64,000 bases of DNA from Vombatus ursinus (lineage: Eukaryota > Chordata > Mammalia > Diprotodontia > Vombatidae), in contig NW_020954608.1 in NCBI RefSeq assembly GCF_900497805.2, positions 18,319,236 through 18,383,235 on the forward strand, read 5' to 3'. Shown here piece after piece: positions 58,736 to 64,000 of this stretch (within the stretch, counting starts at the first letter, position 1; each line of letters starts with the position of its first letter). The notes below the pieces were generated by a model. It saw only the letters and a program-made list of their open reading frames with translations. It was not told the DNA's origin and ran no database searches. Made by a program: the position numbers and the translations under genes.

Positions 58736-59734
58736 TTAAAGTATATAATGTTAGAATGCACGCATTTCCAAGAGATGGTGAACTTTTAGTGCAATACAAC
58801 CAATGTTGTGTTGGAACTAACTCAAACTGACTCTCAAGAGCAAATTGTTAAATTGCTTAGTGTGAGTATTTGCACCTCAGAAATTGGCAGATGCTACAAA
58901 TTAGGACTTGATTTATTGTTTTGTTGATATTCCATACATAAGAATATGATTGAGAAAATGTTGATAATGTAGATTCAATTTAAAAGTGTGTCATGAGTAC
59001 ATTCCCTATCTCTCCCCCAATAGTGCTGGTTGTTAAATATTTACCAGCTCACTGCTCATATGAAAGTGTGCGGAAAATGAAAGATGAAGAAATAGGACAG
59101 AGGAGTTAAGGAGATCGATAATTACAATATATATAAATAATCAATTTGTTTCCTATACTAAATGCTCAAGAAAGGGCTATGTTATTTAAACTTGCACAAT
59201 TGCCAGACCCAGATAATTAAGCAACAGCTAAGTCCACCCATCCCTACTTCATGTTCTCTGTTAAGATCTTAAAATCAAATTCCATGGGGGTTGTTTTGAG
59301 CATGTCACTAATGCTAACTGCCAGATGTTTCCTTTTTACTAGGTTACCCACTCTTACTGACTTCCCTTCTCATCTCTAACAATCTATGTATATCTTTACC
59401 ATTCTCCATGGTGTAATTGACTGGGGAACATTGTAGTGCTTAGTCCTTGAGCTGGGCTGCAGGAACATTATCTCAGTGACAAGCACTGAGGAAGGAAGCT
59501 TTTAGAGGAAAAATCTAAAAAGACAAATGGACTTACCATATGAGACAACAAACCACCACCCTCCACAATTGTGTATTAGGAATGAATTGAATTTAGAAAA
59601 ATGTAACTTTTAAAAACTCTACTATTTAGGGATAAAACCTAGATGTGCAATTTCATTGACATAGGGAACTCATGGATGAGAAAACACCTGTTATCAATAT
59701 AGGTTGGCACCTTCTCTTCTACTTTATAATCTTG
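58736..59734. other. No recognised feature
   Basis: About 1 kb of A/T-rich DNA. No repeat or gene recognised. Confidence 0.4.
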
Positions 59735-59875
59735 ATTGCTTAGAGCACTGAGAAGGCAAGGGACTTCCTTATAGTCATATATTGACTTTGTATAAGAGGC
59801 AGAAACAGAACCTAGCTCTTCCTGACTAGGAGGTCAACTCTCTACTCATCACTCTATACTGCCTCTCTCAATCAT
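59735..59875 (-). repeat. MIR-like SINE, antisense, diverged
   Basis: The text aagggacttccttatagtca, aggcagaaacagaacctagc, tcttcctgactaggaggtca and tcatcactctatactgcctc follows an antisense MIR head. Confidence 0.6.
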
Positions 59876-59999
59876 TTACATAGAAGACATAAAATTAATT
59901 TTTTTATTCATGTTATCTTAAGGCTAAATAAACTTATCTTTTTTTAAAGTTCTATTGGTGTCTTGATAGAATGACTCGGTATATAATTAAAATGCTAAG

Positions 60000-60118
60000 A
60001 GGCAGAGATGTAGTAGCTAGAAGGCAAGAAGATCTAGGTTCATTCATGCATCTTACATGTACTTATTTTGTAACTGTGAGCAACTTACTGAGCCTCTCAA
60101 TATCTCAGGAAAATCCCT
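60000..60118 (+). repeat. MIR-like SINE head
   Basis: The text aggcagagatgtagtagcta, gaaggcaagaagatctaggt, tgtaactgtgagcaacttac and tgagcctctcaatatctcag is the MIR head and middle. Confidence 0.55.
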
Positions 60119-60727
60119 ATAAATACTATAAACTGCTATAAATACTATAAGACTAGTTGCTAATCTGCATGGGTAAAGGGAGTTTCCTTAGGGGTAATTC
60201 CCTACACAGATCTGGAACAAAATAAATTAAAAAGTCTTATTCCTGTGTTTGTCATGTCCTTTGATGGGGAAAAGAAAATTATTGGAAATAAAGGAAAGAG
60301 AATAGAGTTGTAAGCGAACTGATTTATGACAGATTTATAACAGACAAATGATGAATTGTTGGTTTATATTTTATAAATATATCTAAAACACATTATAGGT
60401 TGTTGCTGCAGTAATTTGTAGCCCATAAATAGGAAGCTTTATCCAGATCTCTACATGTTGGATTGATTATAAAGCCAGAATATTTCTGAACAAAAATACT
60501 ATATATAGATTTTGTTTTGATCAAAAGTAGAAAGTGTGTTACATTTAGAACAATCTTCAGTCAGATGACATCTTCCTTTTAGTAACAGACAATTTAGATA
60601 AGAGCTATTTAAAAAAGAGTAAATAGGTATAAACCGATAGCTCATTTTCCAGACTTTTGTTCCTGCGTGCACCCCACCATGTATATGTGATTTTAGTAAG
60701 TAAGAATATAATTTTGAGAATACATCT
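60119..60727. other. No recognised feature
   Basis: About 0.6 kb. The 80-codon minus frame at 60499-60741 is unrecognised. Confidence 0.4.
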
Positions 60728-60800
60728 GAAGCCCTTTGCAAACCCTAAAGCACTATTTAAATGCTATCATCATCATCATCATCATCATCTTCATCATCAA
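60728..60800 (+). repeat. MIR 3' end with (ATC)n
   Basis: The text agccctttgcaaaccctaaa and gcactatttaaatgctatca passes into an ATC tract, just as the MIR at 33755-34032 does. Confidence 0.75.
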
Positions 60801-60894
60801 CTCTGATATCCTAAGCTTTAACCAAAGTTAAGCTTTTGTTTAGGTAAATAGTCTCTAATTTTCTATTGAATTAAGATGATATTCCTCAGTCCAT

Positions 60895-60980
60895 AACATT
60901 AACATTTATTATGCACCTATACTGTGTGCAGAGAATTGCTAGATAGTGATGGTAATACGATAAAACCTAATATCAGCCCT
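60895..60980 (-). repeat. L2 3' terminus, antisense
   Basis: The text attaacatttattatgcacc, tatactgtgtgcagagaatt and gctagatagtgatggtaata is antisense L2. Confidence 0.55.
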
Positions 60981-60984
60981 GATA

Positions 60985-61085
60985 AGAGGCAGTGTGGTAT
61001 AGTGAATAAAGAGTTAGCCAAGGAAATATGAAGGCCTGGGTTCACCTCTTGCCTCTGATTTTTACTAGTTCTATCATCCTAGGTC
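60985..61085 (+). repeat. SINE head (MIR/tRNA type)
   Basis: The text agaggcagtgtggtatagtg, aataaagagttagccaagga and gaaggcctgggttcacctct is a Pol III SINE head. Confidence 0.65.
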
Positions 61086-62559
61086 TATATCATATTGGTT
61101 ATTCAGTCTACTTTGCTAAAGTATCAAATATCTCCTTCCCATTAAGCTTGAAAGAGTAAGCTAAGAGGATTTTCCTTTCCCTTACTCCTTGTTATTATTA
61201 TAATACAGAAATGCTGTTAATTTTTGAGGGTTTATTTTGTAGCCTGCAATTTTGCTGAAACCATTGTCTGAATTAATATATTTGCTATTTCCCTAGGTTT
61301 TTTAAAGTGTACTGTCATATCATCAGCCAAAGAAAAATGGATAGTTTTATCTCCTTTTTACCTTTCTTCATTCCTTTAATTCTATTCTCTTGTCTTATTG
61401 TTATTGCTAGCATTTCCAAAATGGTATCAGATAATAGTGGGGAGAAGAAGTATCCTTGCTTCACTCCCATATTTCTTGGAAAGGGTTCTAGAATATCCCC
61501 ATTGCATATAGTGCTTGGTTTTGGTTTAAGAGATTTTTAAAATGTCAAAAAATGGTCTCTCTCTATACCTCTACTTTGTTGAGTTTTTAATTATGGAAAT
61601 GTATTGTACTTTGTCAAAGGCTTTCTCTGTATTTATTGAGATAATCAGGTGATTTTATATGTTTTGGTTTTTAATAGCATTGTTGATTTTTTCCCCTTAT
61701 TTTGCACCATCCTTGCATCCCTGGTATAAATTCATATTGGTTATAATGAATGATTCTTGAGTATTTCATTGTTTTCTTTTTGACAGGATTTTGCTTACAA
61801 ATTTTGAGGTAATGTTCATTAATAATATTGGCCTATAGCTGTTTTACTATGTTTTATCTTTCCCTGGTTTAGGTATCTGGATAATATTTGCCTTATAAAA
61901 AGTGCTTTTTTCTTAATTTTTGAGAATATTTTGTGATGAATGGGTATTAATTGTTTTCTAAAAGATTGGTAGAATTGTCCTGTGAATCCTTCAGGTACAG
62001 AAATATTTTTAAATCTATTTTCTTTTTTTTTTAGATTTGATTATTTAAGATTTCTAAGTGGTCTTCTGAAAGTTTGGGGATTTTTGAATGCATTCCTCTA
62101 TTTCTTTTATGTTCTCAGTTTTGTTAGCATATAGCTGCGCGTGATGTATTCTAAAAATTCTTTTCATTTTTCTGATTTTGCAGTGATTTTACTTTGTTCA
62201 TTTACTATTATATTGATTTGATATTCTGTTCTCTTCTTAATCAAATTAGCTAAGCTATTGGTCTTTTCAAAGAACCAGCTTTTAGTTTTAATTATCATTT
62301 GTATGGTTTTGTTTGTTTCTAACATATATGAGATATATGAATTATATATTAGATATATTTTCCTTTCTAATTTGTAATACTTCTTCTTTTGTGTTTATTT
62401 TATTTGTTGGCTTTCTAATTTTTAAATGTGTATTCAGTTCATTAATCCTTTCTTTTTTCATTTTGTTAATGTATATTTACAAGTATGATTTTTTTCCCCT
62501 GAGGACTATTTTAGTTGTATCCCAGAAATTTTGGTATGTTGTTTAATCATAGTATTGAG

Positions 62560-62875
62560 CTTGCCTTGTGGAGTTCCCTTTTCACTCTGCTTCACTGAAA
62601 CTATGCCAATTATTACAGGTGTCAGAGAGGACACTGCCCCATTGGAGATACCTTCCCCCATCAAGTCTCTGATTTTTCAGCCCATTACTAATCTTCTAGC
62701 CCATTACTAACCCTTCCCTGGTTAACTTTTTCCCCTTTGTGTCAAAATCTTCTCCCTAGATCCATGCTTTCCTACTCCATTAAGTGCTCTTTGACCCCAG
62801 GAATTCCAATTTCTCCCTCCCCACAAAGGTAGAACAAGTAGACTTTTAAGCATCAAGCATAATTTTTGACATAAT
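62560..62875. repeat. Unclassified module 1, inserted in the antisense L1
   Basis: C/T-rich DNA that breaks ORF2 text. Its right part (tccatgctttcctactccat, gaccccaggaattccaattt, acaagtagacttttaagcat) resembles module 2. It could be an LTR fragment of unknown family; no LTR ends are proven. Confidence 0.45.
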
Positions 62876-63059
62876 TATTATTTGTCTCTATGATTTTCTT
62901 TGACTCATTATTTAGGATTTCATTGTTAAGTCTCCATTTGGACCTATACCATTTATTTGTTCATGGTCCTTGAATCAATTACTATTTTATTGCTTTATGG
63001 TCTATAAAGGAAATAAGAACTTTTTCTACCTTTTTACATTTGTTTGTAATATCTGTGCC

Positions 63060-63690
63060 AATGCTCTGTTTATGCAGTCCACCATTGATCTATGCCCTCC
63101 CTTGGTTACCTATTTTTCCTCTTTTGCCTCACAATCTCCTCTATAGGTGCATGTTTTTCCACTCCTCCAGGTGCCAATCCCCAGGAATTCCAAGCTCCAC
63201 TACCTCTAATGTTAAGACAAGTAGATTTTTCAAACCTTAAATGCCCCAGGCCATACCCACCTTCACAGACCAACTCTTTTCACTCATAGAAGCATTCATT
63301 AGTGGAAACACCTCCTACCACTAAAGCAAAGCCTCATAGAGGCTTTCTGTTCCTTTATAAATTTCTCCCTGCCTCCTTTTTCACCCACTCGCTATAGGTT
63401 CTTCTCTTTTTAAGACCACAGAGTTCATCTTTCCCTCATTTCTATTCCTAGATTTGACTTTGGCACACCATTCATGTTGTAACATAGTCCTACAAAAAAA
63501 ATTGATTTACTTGTTGGCCGGGTGTCTCCAGGTTCTGTCCCTAATGACCCAGACCCATCTCTTTACTATTACCTCCATAGGACTTCTGCCATCACCCATG
63601 TCTCATTGTGTATATTTAGAAAGAATTTTCCTATTAATCTCTCTCTGCTGTCACTTTGTTGTTTTTGTTGTCCTTGACTGATGCATTTAT
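63060..63690. repeat. Unclassified module 2 and adjoining C/T-rich DNA
   Basis: The text tgcatgtttttccactcctc, caatccccaggaattccaag and acaagtagatttttcaaacc mirrors module 1. Further C/T-rich text, with a tttataaatt box near 63355, runs to about 63690. An old LTR is possible but unproven. Confidence 0.4.
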
Positions 63691-64000
63691 TCATTCATGC
63701 ATGTATTTCTGTTATTTGAGGTATTCAAGAAACAAATAATCTCTTTAGTTTTGGTCTTCTTTCTAATAATGTTTAAAATATCTCTTTATAATTGAACATT
63801 CATTTTTTTTCACATATAGTAAAGCTCAGGTTTGTAGGGTAGGTCACCCTGGGCCATATCCTGAGCTCTATTGCTCTTCAGAACACATTATTCATTCTCT
63901 CTTATATTTTTGGTGGGCACAGAATAGTGATACATTCTTTGAATTTCCTTTCTTTTGTATTTGAAGGTCTTCTCCTGGAGGTGATTTATGAATTCTTCCA

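Larger units (their letters stand above)
61160..64000 (-). mobile_element. Old antisense L1, runs off the right edge, interrupted
   Basis: Minus-strand ORF2 occupies about 61160-62555 (tagcctgcaattttgctgaa, gtactgtcatatcatcagcc, gtatccttgcttcactccca, tttgtcaaaggctttctctg and gaaccagcttttagttttaa on the plus strand). More ORF2 lies at about 62876-63058 (ggatttcattgttaagtctc, tattttattgctttatggtc). Past the inserted modules, ORF1 C-terminal text may return at about 63760-64000 (ctcctggaggtgatttatga). It is strongly diverged, with stops throughout, and looks older than the L1 at 41525-54069. The 5' end is outside the window. Confidence 0.7.

Noticed and set aside
61307-61540. Hydrophobic plus-strand frame resembling a membrane protein
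   Set aside because: It is antisense to L1 ORF2; reverse-complemented A-rich L1 sequence gives F/L/I/S-rich frames. The frame at 62313-62546 is rejected for the same reason.

Overview
The window is mammalian and almost certainly marsupial, and it reads as gene-poor intergenic or intronic DNA. Three signs point to a marsupial. Several copies of a tRNA-derived SINE carry the head gggcagctaggtggc. One SINE (25425-25687) has a BovB/RTE-type tail. The L1 elements have the ORF1, spacer and 3' ends I associate with marsupials. MIR/CORE-SINE and L2/CR1-clade fossils, on both strands, fill most of the rest. Species, chromosome and neighbouring genes cannot be read from this sequence. I found no intact host protein-coding gene, no tRNA, rRNA or other RNA gene, no CRISPR array and no bacterial-type operon. 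The open frames present are L1 ORF pieces, antisense shadows of LINEs, translated microsatellites, or unrecognised.

Layout. 1-3970: MIR and L2 fossils with unassigned DNA. 3975-7850: a plus-strand L1 3' half split by a younger L1 (copy A, 5325-7367) with its own target-site duplication. 9165-11230: a plus-strand L1 3' end holding a SINE, then a minus-strand ORF2-less L1 (copy E). 11229-18400: L2 fossils, a compound GATA/GACA tract, a long unassigned stretch and a weak retroviral pol fossil. 18400-26880: microsatellites, MIR, L2, a solo LTR and SINEs. 26899-29520: copy B, an L1 with ORF1 but no ORF2 (half-L1 layout), inserted into an L2 3' end. 29500-41500: MIR, L2 and microsatellites, plus a truncated retrocopy of a Y-box protein mRNA (YBX3-like, about 40895-41300).

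41525-54069 is the most structured part. An old minus-strand L1 has been opened by two SINEs and by two younger plus-strand L1s. Copy C (43446-47347) has a perfect 15-bp target-site duplication and copy D (47966-52323) a perfect 17-bp one. Copy C itself holds about 0.95 kb of foreign DNA: an L1 tail, an L2 3' end and a Ty3/gypsy reverse-transcriptase fossil. 54073-64000 is again L2 and MIR, ending in an old minus-strand L1 that runs off the right edge and is interrupted by two related unclassified modules.

No new functional system is evident. The noteworthy material is retrotransposon biology: repeated loss of ORF2, two insertions that lack the normal poly(A) 3' end yet have target-site duplications, layered nesting that dates events, GATA tracts growing at one fixed place in the L1 spacer, and a 21-residue repeat in the ORF1 coiled coil that changes to 18 residues in copy D. 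All family calls come from reading the sequence against remembered consensus patterns, so names below family level are tentative.
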